Source of the DNA: Porphyromonadaceae bacterium
GTDB lineage: Bacteria; Bacteroidota; Bacteroidia; Bacteroidales; Paludibacteraceae
DNA: 64,000 nt
NCBI GenBank assembly: GCA_012523295.1
Contig: JAAYIT010000197.1
Location: 1 to 64,000, forward strand
Direction: 5' to 3'
The position numbers and the translations under genes were made by a program. Of the stretch, positions 51,897-59,994 are shown piece after piece; position 1 is the first letter of the stretch; every line of letters starts with the position of its first letter. Under the pieces are notes generated by a model. That model saw only the letters and a program-made list of their open reading frames with translations, ran no database searches and was not told the DNA's origin.

Positions 51897-54356
51897 ATGC
51901 CAAAGATACAATTCCTCGATCCAACCGAGACCCGCAAACCAAGTTTCGTAGAATTTCAACCCATTCCGGTCAATCAGTATCAAAAAACCGTAAAAGATGA
52001 GTTGAAAAACTTCACCAAAGAAGACCTCAAGGCCATTTATCATGACATGGCGCTGATACGGGAATTTGAAACCATGCTCAACCTGATTAAGACCAAAGGA
52101 GAGTATAACGGAACACCTTACAACCATCCCGGTCCCGCTCACCTTTCCATCGGACAAGAATCCGCAGCCGTAGGAATGGCATGGACTCTGGGAGTGGAAG
52201 ATTTTATTTTCGGTAGCCATCGTTCGCACGGAGAAATAATCGCGAAAGGAATGTCGGCCATTTACAAGTTAGATGACAAACAGTTGAATGAAATAATGGA
52301 AACATTCTTTGATGGAGCTGTGCTGAACGTGGTAAAAAAAGATTTTAAAGGAACCACTAAAGAGCTGGCCAAAAGATTCCTCATTTACGGAACCTTGGCA
52401 GAAATATTTGCGCGAGAAACCGGCTTCAACAAAGGACTCGGAGGTTCGATGCACGCCTTTTTCACACCGTTCGGAGTCTATCCGAACAACGCGATCGTGG
52501 GAGGTTCAGGCGATATCGCCGTAGGTGCCGCACTCTACAAGAAAGTAAACCGCAAACCCGGCATCGTGGTAGCCAATATCGGCGATGCTTCGATGGCGTG
52601 CGGTCCTGTTTGGGAAGGAATTTCATTCGCCGCTATGGATCAGTTCAAAGAACTTTGGGAAGGCGACATGCAAGGCGGACTGCCTGTGATTATCAACATC
52701 ATGAACAATCAGTACGGCATGGGCGGTCAAACCAGCGGTGAAACAATGGGATACGAAATTGCAGCCCGAATAGGCGCGGGAGTGAATCCGGAACAAATGC
52801 ATGCCGAGCGGGTGGACGGATACAATCCGCTGGCAGTTATCGATGCCTACAAACGGAAACGGAAAATACTGGAAGACAAAAAAGGACCGGTACTTTTGGA
52901 CGTTCTAACCTATCGCTACAGCGGACACTCGCCATCCGATGCCAGCTCATACAGAACAAAAGAAGAAATTGAAGCCTGGGAAGCACAGGACTGTATCATT
53001 ACCTACGGAAAACAGCTGATTGACGCGAAAGTGGCGACAAAAGATGAGCTTGAGAAAATGCAGGAAGATATCAAAGTGCTGATAAACGAGATGTTTCTTA
53101 AAGCTATAGACGATGAGCTTTCTCCGAGAATGAAAAATCCGGAAGTTATCAGCGATATGATGTTCTCAGATGGTTCGGTAGATAGTTTCTCCGATGCTAA
53201 ACCGGATGTATTACAGCCGATTGAAGAAAATCCGCGAGTAAGAAGAATCGCTCAGAAAGAACGTTTCGCTTTCGATAAAGACGGAAAACCTTTCAGCAAA
53301 ATGAAACAGTTGCAGCTTCGCGATGCGCTCTTCGAAGCCATAATCGATCGTTTCTACAAAGATGCTTCCTTAGTTGCCTACGGAGAAGAAAACCGTGACT
53401 GGGGTGGAGCCTTTGCCGTGTACAACGGGCTGACCGAAGCGCTTCCTTACCATAGATTGTTTAACTCGCCCATTTCGGAAGCCGCCATTATCGGCACAGC
53501 TATCGGATATGCCATGTGTGGCGGACGGGTGATTCCGGAAATCATGTACTGTGACTTCCTCGGCAGATGCGGTGACGAAGTATTCAACCAGCTTCCCAAA
53601 TGGCAAGCTATGAGTGGAAATGTACTGAAAATGCCGGTAGTCGTTCGGGTTTCTGTCGGCTCCAAATACGGCGCGCAGCACTCACAAGATTGGACTTCTC
53701 TTGTAGCACATATTCCGGGATTGAAAGTTTGCTTCCCCGTAACACCATACGATGCTAAAGGGTTGATGAACGCTGCATTACAAGGGACGGATCCGGTAAT
53801 TTTCTTTGAAAGTCAACGTATTTATGACATAGGAGAACAATTCCACCAAGGCGGTGTTCCGGAAGGTTATTATGAAGTTCCTTTCGGAGAACCCGATATC
53901 AAGAAAGAAGGAAAAGACATAACTTTCCTCACCGTGGGACACACGTTGTATCCTGCACTTGAAGCAGCCAAAGAGTTGGAGGAAAAATACGGCATGAGTG
54001 CCGAAGTGATTGATGCCCGCTCACTCGTTCCGTTTAACTACGAGAAAGTAATCGAATCAGTTAAGAAAACCGGAAAAATCATTGTGGCAAGTGATGCTAC
54101 GGCACGCGGTTCGTTCCTGAATGACCTGGCAGCCAACATCAGCCAGCTCACATTTGACTACTTAGATGCGCCGGTATGCGTACTCGGTTCACGAAACTGG
54201 ATCACGCCTGCATACGAATTGGAAAGTTCTTTCTTCGCTCAGCCAAACTGGTTCTTAGATATGATCAACGAACGCATTCAGCCGCTTAAAGGCTACATTC
54301 CGACAGAAAACATGACGGATGCGGAATTGGTGAGAAGAAGTAAGAAAGGAGTGTAA
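51897..54356 (+). CDS. Fused E1 alpha-beta subunit of 2-oxo acid dehydrogenase
   Basis: The product has 819 residues, with both E1 subunits in one chain. The alpha half (about 40-400) has thiamine diphosphate contacts FGSHRSHGEIIAKG and the GD...NN motif starting at residue 229 (GDASMACG, ending IINIMNNQYGMGG). The beta half starts near 470 (LQLRDALFEAIIDRFYKD) and includes GEENRDWGGAF and RVSVGSKYGAQHSQDWTSL. It decarboxylates a 2-oxo acid and passes the acyl group to E2. Fused E1 chains are known in Bacteroidota, so the fusion is not an assembly error. A 12-bp hairpin follows the stop codon. Confidence 0.9.
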   Translation: MPKIQFLDPTETRKPSFVEFQPIPVNQYQKTVKDELKNFTKEDLKAIYHDMALIREFETMLNLIKTKGEYNGTPYNHPGPAHLSIGQESAAVGMAWTLGVEDFIFGSHRSHGEIIAKGMSAIYKLDDKQLNEIMETFFDGAVLNVVKKDFKGTTKELAKRFLIYGTLAEIFARETGFNKGLGGSMHAFFTPFGVYPNNAIVGGSGDIAVGAALYKKVNRKPGIVVANIGDASMACGPVWEGISFAAMDQFKELWEGDMQGGLPVIINIMNNQYGMGGQTSGETMGYEIAARIGAGVNPEQMHAERVDGYNPLAVIDAYKRKRKILEDKKGPVLLDVLTYRYSGHSPSDASSYRTKEEIEAWEAQDCIITYGKQLIDAKVATKDELEKMQEDIKVLINEMFLKAIDDELSPRMKNPEVISDMMFSDGSVDSFSDAKPDVLQPIEENPRVRRIAQKERFAFDKDGKPFSKMKQLQLRDALFEAIIDRFYKDASLVAYGEENRDWGGAFAVYNGLTEALPYHRLFNSPISEAAIIGTAIGYAMCGGRVIPEIMYCDFLGRCGDEVFNQLPKWQAMSGNVLKMPVVVRVSVGSKYGAQHSQDWTSLVAHIPGLKVCFPVTPYDAKGLMNAALQGTDPVIFFESQRIYDIGEQFHQGGVPEGYYEVPFGEPDIKKEGKDITFLTVGHTLYPALEAAKELEEKYGMSAEVIDARSLVPFNYEKVIESVKKTGKIIVASDATARGSFLNDLAANISQLTFDYLDAPVCVLGSRNWITPAYELESSFFAQPNWFLDMINERIQPLKGYIPTENMTDAELVRRSKKGV

Positions 54357-54362
54357 ATATTT

Positions 54363-54401
54363 ACTGAATAGCCGTGTTTTATCGCGGCTATTCAGTAGTT
54401 T
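54363..54401 (+). terminator. Terminator after the E1 gene
   Basis: ACTGAATAGCCG (363-374) pairs perfectly with CGGCTATTCAGT (385-396) across a 10-base loop, followed by AGTTT. It starts 6 bases after the E1 stop codon and likely ends the dehydrogenase transcript. Confidence 0.65.
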
Positions 54402-54461
54402 ATAAGGTGATAAACAGCAAATAATATTGAAAAAAAATCACCCGAAATATTTTTTCACCCT

Positions 54462-54623
54462 GAGGTGGTCTTGACTTTTTCTCGTAACTGCAAATTGAAA
54501 ATTCCGATTTATCGGAGCTGACGCTTGTAGCGGCTTTTTGTGTTTTTAAATTACAACGGTCAATTCCGCTGAAAGCGTGAGCGGCCTATTAACTAACAAA
54601 ATTTTTTAAGTTAAGGCGACTTC
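54462..54623 (+). repeat. Family C dispersed repeat, copy C2
   Basis: This 162-bp copy starts GAGGTGGTCTTGACTTTTT and ends AAGTTAAGGCGACTTC, a 16-bp imperfect inverted repeat. The interior has CCGAT-TTA-TCGGA-like, CGCT-TGTA-GCG and CCGCT...AGCGG hairpins. It is the fullest copy of the family and aligns with C1 at both ends and with C3 in the first and middle parts. Confidence 0.75.
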
Positions 54624-54689
54624 ATCATAGATTTGTTTCTTAAAAATTTCAAGCAATATTTTTTCATTTAATCTTACATTTTTTCATCC

Positions 54690-55604
54690 ATGAAGTCACG
54701 AATTATTTTTTTGACAGCATTGATTTGTTTCGTTTCATTCCTTTCGGCACAAGAGATGATTCCCCTTTGGAAAAAAGGCAAAATGCCCAACAGCAAAGGA
54801 TTGGAATTGCAGGACAGTATTGCTCACGAAAGACTTTATCAGGTAGGTGAACCACGTGTATATGCTTTTCTGGCGGATAAAGATAAAAACACCGGCGCTG
54901 CTGTTTTGGTAGTTCCGGGAGGCGGGTATGTGAGACTTCCGTCCGATTATTACAACGATGCGACGATGAAATTCTACCGAGATAGAGGCATTAATGCCTT
55001 TATTGTATGTCACCGCCTACCCACTTCGCCCGATTTAATCCAGCCGGAAATTGCCCCCTTACAGGATATTCAGCGAGCTATGCGCATCATTTACGCGAAT
55101 GCTGAAAAATGGAATATCGATCCATCGCGAATTGGCATTCAAGGCACTTCGGCAGGTGGTCACGGAGCTTCTACCTTAGGAACTCATAAAAACAACGTTT
55201 CAGAAATTGGAGATAAGTACGACAAATTTTCATACAAACCGGCTTTCATGATTTTAATTTCTCCGGTAATCTCATTTGACTTGGATATTGCTCATAAAGG
55301 AAGTCGCGAAAACTTGATCGGGAAAAACCCAACCGAAGAAAAGGTAAAACAGTATTCCAATGAAAACCGGGTAACAAAAGACACTCCTCCTACCCTTTTA
55401 ATTCACGCGGACAATGACCGAGCCGTGGTTCCGCAAAACAGCATCAGATTTTATGAAGCTCTGAATAAAGCCGGAGTTTCAGCATCTATTCATATATTTC
55501 CTTCGGGCGGACATCAGCTGAATGTAAGGAACAATCCGGGAACTGCCGCGATGTGGCCTGAGATTGCTTTGAATTGGTTGAAAGAAAAAGAGATTATAAA
55601 ATAA
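54690..55604 (+). CDS. Secreted alpha/beta-hydrolase, probable pectin deacetylase
   Basis: The product has 304 residues with a signal peptide (to about residue 20). It has the alpha/beta-hydrolase esterase fold with oxyanion-hole region VVPGGGYVRL, nucleophile elbow GTSAGGHGAS, acid in LLIHADNDRAV and base in PSGGHQLN. The BD-FAE/acetyl-xylan-esterase-like group removes acetyl or feruloyl esters from polysaccharides. The following GH28 and PL22 genes suggest acetyl removal from pectin. The stop codon lies one base before repeat C3. Confidence 0.75.
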   Translation: MKSRIIFLTALICFVSFLSAQEMIPLWKKGKMPNSKGLELQDSIAHERLYQVGEPRVYAFLADKDKNTGAAVLVVPGGGYVRLPSDYYNDATMKFYRDRGINAFIVCHRLPTSPDLIQPEIAPLQDIQRAMRIIYANAEKWNIDPSRIGIQGTSAGGHGASTLGTHKNNVSEIGDKYDKFSYKPAFMILISPVISFDLDIAHKGSRENLIGKNPTEEKVKQYSNENRVTKDTPPTLLIHADNDRAVVPQNSIRFYEALNKAGVSASIHIFPSGGHQLNVRNNPGTAAMWPEIALNWLKEKEIIK

Positions 55605-55605
55605 T

Positions 55606-55735
55606 GAGGTCATCGTGGCTTTCTTTGAGATAGCAAACTGAAAATTCCGAATTATCGGAGATGACACTTACAACGACATTTTGCTTTACTAAATAAAACA
55701 TGGTCAATGCGGCTGATAGCGTCAGTGACCTTTGG
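55606..55735 (+). repeat. Family C dispersed repeat, divergent copy C3
   Basis: It aligns with C2 from GAGGT through CAAACTGAAAATTCCGAATTATCGGAG-type sequence (shorter core AAAATTCCG...ATCGGAG) to GGTCAAT...GCTGA...AGCGT. The closing AAGTTAAGGCGACTTC-type end is not recognisable, so it is decayed or truncated. It fills most of the gap between the esterase and GH28 genes. Confidence 0.55.
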
Positions 55736-55770
55736 CTGAAAGGAAGACATAGATTAATTTGGAGAAAACA

Positions 55771-57135
55771 ATGAAAATGAAAAAAATTACATTCTTGCTT
55801 TTCGGCCTGTTGCTTATTGGTAGTCCGGGAGTTGAAGCATCTGTAAAAATCAACAAAGTAAAAGTTGAAGCTCCATTTTCAATGTCCAAAATCAAAACCC
55901 CTGATTTTGAGAAAAGCAGGGAATATCTAATCACAGATTTTGGAGCTGTAAAAGGAGATAAGACAAAAACTTCACAGGCAATTGAAAAAGCGATTTCAGA
56001 AGCAAATAAAGCAGGAGGCGGAACTGTAATAATCCCTGAAGGTGAGTGGCTTACAAAGAAACTACACTTCAAAAGCAACGTAAATCTTCACCTATCAGAA
56101 GGCGCTGTTTTATTGTTTTCAGACAATCCAAATGATTATCTTCCGGCAGTACATACGACATGGGAAGGCTTAGAATGCTACAATTATTCGCCTCTGATAT
56201 ACGCTTATAAATGCAAAAACGTAGCCATTACCGGAAAAGGTGAAGTAAAGGCAAAAATGGACAACTGGAGGCGGTGGGCCGGAAGACCCGCGGCGCATAT
56301 GAATAGTCTTAAAAACCTTTATTATTGGGCGTTTGAGAATAAACCGGCATACGAGCGAAACATGGTAAATGATTCATCAAATCTCCGACCACAGTTTATT
56401 CAATTCAATCGCTGTGAAAATATTTTAATTGAAGATGTAAAAGTAACAAACAGCCCGTTTTGGACTGTACACCTCTATCTTTCTAAAAATATTATAGTAA
56501 GAAACATAAAAGTTTATGCTCATGGTCACAACAATGACGGAATAGACCCGGAAATGAGTCAGAACATACTGATTGAAAATTGTACTTTCGATCAGGGTGA
56601 TGATGCTATCGCCCTCAAATCAGGCAGAAGTCCGGAAGGCTGGCGATCAAAAACACCAACTAAAAATGTAGTTGTACGAAACTGTACCGTCAAAAACGGA
56701 CATCAGCTCGTAGCAATCGGCAGCGAACTTTCGGGAGGTATTGAGAATATTTATGTTTCCAATTGCACCGTAGCGGAAAATGCGAAAATGTTTCACTTAG
56801 TTTTCATAAAAACGAATGAAAGAATGGGTGGCTATGTGAAAAATATTTTTGTTGAAAACGTAAAAGGAGGTAAAATGGATTTCGGAGTGCTGGGCATAGA
56901 GACCGATGTGCTCTACCAGTGGAGAAATCTGGTTCCTACAATCGAAAAACGACTAACTCCTATTCGAAATATTAATCTGACGAACATCGCCGCTACAAAT
57001 GTCCGATTCGTTTCACGTGTTCTCGGACAAAAAGAATTGCAGGTAAAAAACGTGAACTTGACTAACGTTAAAGCTGACACGGTGAGGTCAGAGAAACATA
57101 TACATGAGAACCTATTAGGTTTCTCAGAAAAATAA
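55771..57135 (+). CDS. GH28 family enzyme with atypical RIK motif
   Basis: The product has 454 residues from the ATG at 55771, which begins the signal peptide MKMKKITFLLFGLLLIG; an in-frame TTG 12 bases upstream is less likely. It is a beta-helix with NNDGIDPEMS (Asp256) and the acid pair in FDQGDDAIALKSGR. Two usual GH28 motifs are altered. GHGG is NGHQLVAIGSE, and the substrate-binding RIK is FIK at 345-347 (HLVFIKTNERMGG). The change may reflect a substrate other than plain polygalacturonate, such as a rhamnogalacturonan or substituted galacturonan. PL22 starts 6 bp downstream, so the two act in one transcript. Confidence 0.88.
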   Translation: MKMKKITFLLFGLLLIGSPGVEASVKINKVKVEAPFSMSKIKTPDFEKSREYLITDFGAVKGDKTKTSQAIEKAISEANKAGGGTVIIPEGEWLTKKLHFKSNVNLHLSEGAVLLFSDNPNDYLPAVHTTWEGLECYNYSPLIYAYKCKNVAITGKGEVKAKMDNWRRWAGRPAAHMNSLKNLYYWAFENKPAYERNMVNDSSNLRPQFIQFNRCENILIEDVKVTNSPFWTVHLYLSKNIIVRNIKVYAHGHNNDGIDPEMSQNILIENCTFDQGDDAIALKSGRSPEGWRSKTPTKNVVVRNCTVKNGHQLVAIGSELSGGIENIYVSNCTVAENAKMFHLVFIKTNERMGGYVKNIFVENVKGGKMDFGVLGIETDVLYQWRNLVPTIEKRLTPIRNINLTNIAATNVRFVSRVLGQKELQVKNVNLTNVKADTVRSEKHIHENLLGFSEK

Positions 57136-57141
57136 AATCTC

Positions 57142-58485
57142 ATGAAATTTTTTCAAGTCATACTTGCTTTATTCCTCTCTATCGCGTTGTTTCAAGTAGA
57201 TGCACAAGCGCAGATTGGGAAGCGTTTTCCATCGGAGCGAAAAGTAATAAAAGATCCGAAAACGGGTGCGAAACTGATTTTCCTTACCAGCAAACCGATG
57301 GGCGACCGAAAGATTTACCAGACTCATAACCAGTGGACATCGGATGGAAAATGGATTATTTTCTCCTCTAACCGGGTTCGCGGAGAGGCGCTTGCAGTAA
57401 ATGAAGAATCAGGTGAAATTGTGCAGGTGACAGAAGGCGGATACACAGGCATGCTCAATGTCTCCAGAAAAGAGATGAAACTCTATTTTTTTCGGAACAT
57501 GGATGGAAACAGAGATCAAAAAGCAATCGTAGAAGTAAATTTAGCCGACGTATTCCAGGACAGCAAGTCCGGAAAGATGAAGCAAGCAGATCAATACGAA
57601 CGGATTTGCGGCATTATACCGGAAGAATATCTAGCCACAGGAGATTTGACATTGGATGCAAATGACGAATGGGCTTGGTTTCGTGTCGGAAAAAACAAAG
57701 CAATGCGATATTTGCCGGAAGGGACAAAGCTGGAACCGAATTTCGGACCAAGAAATATGGGACAAGGACCCGGCGGAATAGCCGGAATGAATCTGAAAAC
57801 CGGAGAACTGAAGTATGTCGTTTCCACTCCTTTCCAAATCGGTCATATTCAGTCGAATCCTTGGGTAGCCGATCAGATTGTATTTTGCTGGGAAACAGGA
57901 GGTAAAGCTCCTCAGCGCACCTGGATTGTCAAAACTGACGGTACAGGCTTGCGTCCGCTTTATCCTGAATCTTCATTTGACTGGGTTACCCATGAAGCCA
58001 TAATCAGCCCCGATGAAGTTGGGATTGCTATTTTGGGACATCGGAAAATAAAAACAGAAGCTGACACATTAAATCACAAAGGAACTGATCCTTACGGAAT
58101 TAATCCCGGACAGGAAGACGGTTGGGGAAATTGCGGAACGCGAGAAAAACCGACCGGTTTTGGTGTTGTAAACATCAATACGCGCGAAATGAAAATTATC
58201 GGTCAAACTGATTCAGGTAGCGGGTTTTGGCACGTGAGTGGCTCTGCAGACAAAAAATTCGGAGTCGGAGATGATTTTACAAGAAATATTTATCTGATAA
58301 ACAGGCAAACCGGCGAAATGATTTTGCTCTCAGCAGGTCATAAAAGTACTGCCTACGATCATCCTCATCCCACTTTCAATCAAGTAGGAACAAAAATTGT
58401 CATACAGTCCGCCATGCTATCAGAAGACAATCGTTCAATGAACATTTGTGTGATTCCGGTGCCTGACAAGTGGTTAAAGGATTGA
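57142..58485 (+). CDS. PL22-type oligogalacturonate lyase
   Basis: The product has 447 residues with a signal peptide (to about residue 22). It is a seven-bladed propeller with family blocks KIYQTHNQWTSDGKWIIFSSNR, GHIQSNPWVADQIVFCWETGG, WVTHEAIISPDEV and SGFWHVSGSADKKFGVGDD. Its histidines fit the Mn-binding set of oligogalacturonide lyases, and HPHPTFNQVG closes the protein. It splits short galacturonate oligomers to give unsaturated monomers. A signal peptide is unusual for a family with many cytoplasmic members and points to periplasmic action. It follows GH28 by 6 bp. Confidence 0.85.
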   Translation: MKFFQVILALFLSIALFQVDAQAQIGKRFPSERKVIKDPKTGAKLIFLTSKPMGDRKIYQTHNQWTSDGKWIIFSSNRVRGEALAVNEESGEIVQVTEGGYTGMLNVSRKEMKLYFFRNMDGNRDQKAIVEVNLADVFQDSKSGKMKQADQYERICGIIPEEYLATGDLTLDANDEWAWFRVGKNKAMRYLPEGTKLEPNFGPRNMGQGPGGIAGMNLKTGELKYVVSTPFQIGHIQSNPWVADQIVFCWETGGKAPQRTWIVKTDGTGLRPLYPESSFDWVTHEAIISPDEVGIAILGHRKIKTEADTLNHKGTDPYGINPGQEDGWGNCGTREKPTGFGVVNINTREMKIIGQTDSGSGFWHVSGSADKKFGVGDDFTRNIYLINRQTGEMILLSAGHKSTAYDHPHPTFNQVGTKIVIQSAMLSEDNRSMNICVIPVPDKWLKD

Positions 58486-58606
58486 TTGAATGAGAGAAAT
58501 TCAACTGTCAAAGTTTGCACAAATAGAAAAACTTAACATTTTTTTTCGCAACTTTACCGGTTCACATTTGAACTTAATTCTAAAAAAAATTGTAACTAAA
58601 AAACAT

Positions 58607-59773
58607 ATGTCTATTCCAAAAATAAACGCTCACCTTCACACACCCTACTCATTCAGCGCATTTCAGGATATTGATGATGCGTTGGACAGAGCTGTTTCTG
58701 AAGGTGTAAAAGTGGTGGGAATCAACGATTTCTACACTACAGAAGGCTATCAAGAATGGTCGGATGGGTGCAAAAAGCGAAATCTTTACCCACTTTTCAA
58801 CATCGAGTTAATCAGCCTGAACGAAGATGATCAAAAAGCAGGTTTACGTGTGAATGATCCCGGAAATCCGGGTCGGATTTACATCAGCGGTAAAGGTTTA
58901 TCGCACCCATTCAAGTTGGAAGAACCCTACGCCTCAAAATTGGCAAATGTGCGTAAAGAAGCGAACAGCCAAGTAGAAGCGATGTGTGAAAAACTAAATG
59001 AAATCCTGACAAACAAAAAAACCGGTTTTTCATTGGATCTTGATTGGATTAAGAAAAACCTGACAAAAGGTTCCATTCGTGAACGCCATTTGGCAAAAGC
59101 TTTACGCCTCAAAGTATATGAAAAATGGAACGGTAATTCTGAAAAAATAAAAGAAGAATTCAAACATCTTTTTGATGGGAAAGAGCTGAAAACGGAAACC
59201 GAAAATATCGCCGGAGTTGAAAATGAAATTCGTGGCAACATGCTTAAAGCCGGAGGTTCAGCGTTTGTACCTGAAACTGCAAACGCATTTCTACCCATGC
59301 AAACAGTATGTGAAATAATTGTCGCAGGTGGCGGAATTCCTACTTATCCCTTTTTGGCAGATGACGCGAACGGAAACTACACCGACTTTGAGAAAGATTT
59401 GGAGCGTGTGGCCGAGCAATTAACTGAACGCGGTTTTCATTCCGTAGAGTTTATCACGACAAGAAATGGATTGGAACTGTTGGAAAAATACGCGACACAC
59501 CTTCATGATCAAGGTTTTGTTGTGACTCTCGGAAGCGAGCACAATTCACCCACCATGGAACCGGTTGAGCTTTTCGCAAGGAATAACACACCACTAACCG
59601 AAAAACTGCTTCAAATAAATTACGAAGGAGCCTGTGTAGTGGTGGCACATCAGCATATGGTTTCACAGGGGCTGAGCGGCTACGTGGATGAAACCGGGAA
59701 AGCGGATCGAAGCAAAAGAGCTGAGTTTGTAAAATTAGGCAAAGAGTTGATAAACAACACAATAACTCACTAA
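58607..59773 (+). CDS. PHP-domain metal-dependent hydrolase-like protein
   Basis: The product has 388 residues from the ATG at 58607, which opens MSIPKINAHLHTPYSFSAF. A longer frame from 58490 adds 39 residues with no family character. The HLH pair at residues 9 and 11, ending in GSEHNSP and VVAHQHM, fits the PHP fold of metal-dependent phosphoesterases. The middle contains a helical insertion. Its substrate is unknown. The position before a bifunctional aldolase/dehydrogenase suggests a phosphorylated sugar or a lactone-type intermediate in deoxy-sugar breakdown, which is inference only. Confidence 0.65.
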   Translation: MSIPKINAHLHTPYSFSAFQDIDDALDRAVSEGVKVVGINDFYTTEGYQEWSDGCKKRNLYPLFNIELISLNEDDQKAGLRVNDPGNPGRIYISGKGLSHPFKLEEPYASKLANVRKEANSQVEAMCEKLNEILTNKKTGFSLDLDWIKKNLTKGSIRERHLAKALRLKVYEKWNGNSEKIKEEFKHLFDGKELKTETENIAGVENEIRGNMLKAGGSAFVPETANAFLPMQTVCEIIVAGGGIPTYPFLADDANGNYTDFEKDLERVAEQLTERGFHSVEFITTRNGLELLEKYATHLHDQGFVVTLGSEHNSPTMEPVELFARNNTPLTEKLLQINYEGACVVVAHQHMVSQGLSGYVDETGKADRSKRAEFVKLGKELINNTITH

Positions 59774-59799
59774 AGAGAATTAATCCTAAAAAAATCAAT

Positions 59800-59937
59800 A
59801 TGATTATCCGTTTTTGTTCCTAAACTTAAATAATGTTTTTTTAGATTGGGACTAACCGCTTCAAATCGGTTTGTCCCGTTTTATAGCGACATAAATAGGC
59901 AACAATCCCGAATATAGGGATAGTTGCGGATAATCAT
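59800..59937. mobile_element. 138-bp MITE-like structured element
   Basis: ATGATTATCCG (59800-59810) is the exact inverse of CGGATAATCAT (59927-59937). Outside these ends the 10-bp direct repeat AAAAATCAAT occurs at 59790-59799 and 59938-59947, as a target-site duplication would. Inside are two strong hairpins: GGGAC-t-AACCG/CGGTT-t-GTCCC (59848-59877) and GCAAC-a-ATCCC/GGGAT-a-GTTGC (59899-59927). It has no coding capacity. It could be a small non-autonomous transposon or a structured RNA leader of the next gene. Confidence 0.65.
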
Positions 59938-59994
59938 AAAAATCAATTAATTAAAAAAATTTTAGCCTTAGTGCCTTTGAGGCAAAAACAAAAA

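Larger units (their letters stand above)
54357..54689. other. Gap after E1: terminator and repeat C2
   Basis: This 333-bp gap has a hairpin at 54363-54396 and family C repeat C2 at 54462-54623. The last 66 bases before the esterase gene are AT-rich, with no convincing -7 box. Nothing else is seen. Confidence 0.6.

Noticed and set aside
51897-54356. Fused E1 as a sequencing or assembly error
   Set aside because: Both halves are in one frame with an intact linker, and fused E1 chains of this kind are known in Bacteroidota.
59800-59937. The inverted-repeat element as a plain terminator of the PHP gene
   Set aside because: The 11-bp ends are 116 bp apart with two further hairpins inside and exact direct repeats outside, which a simple terminator does not have.
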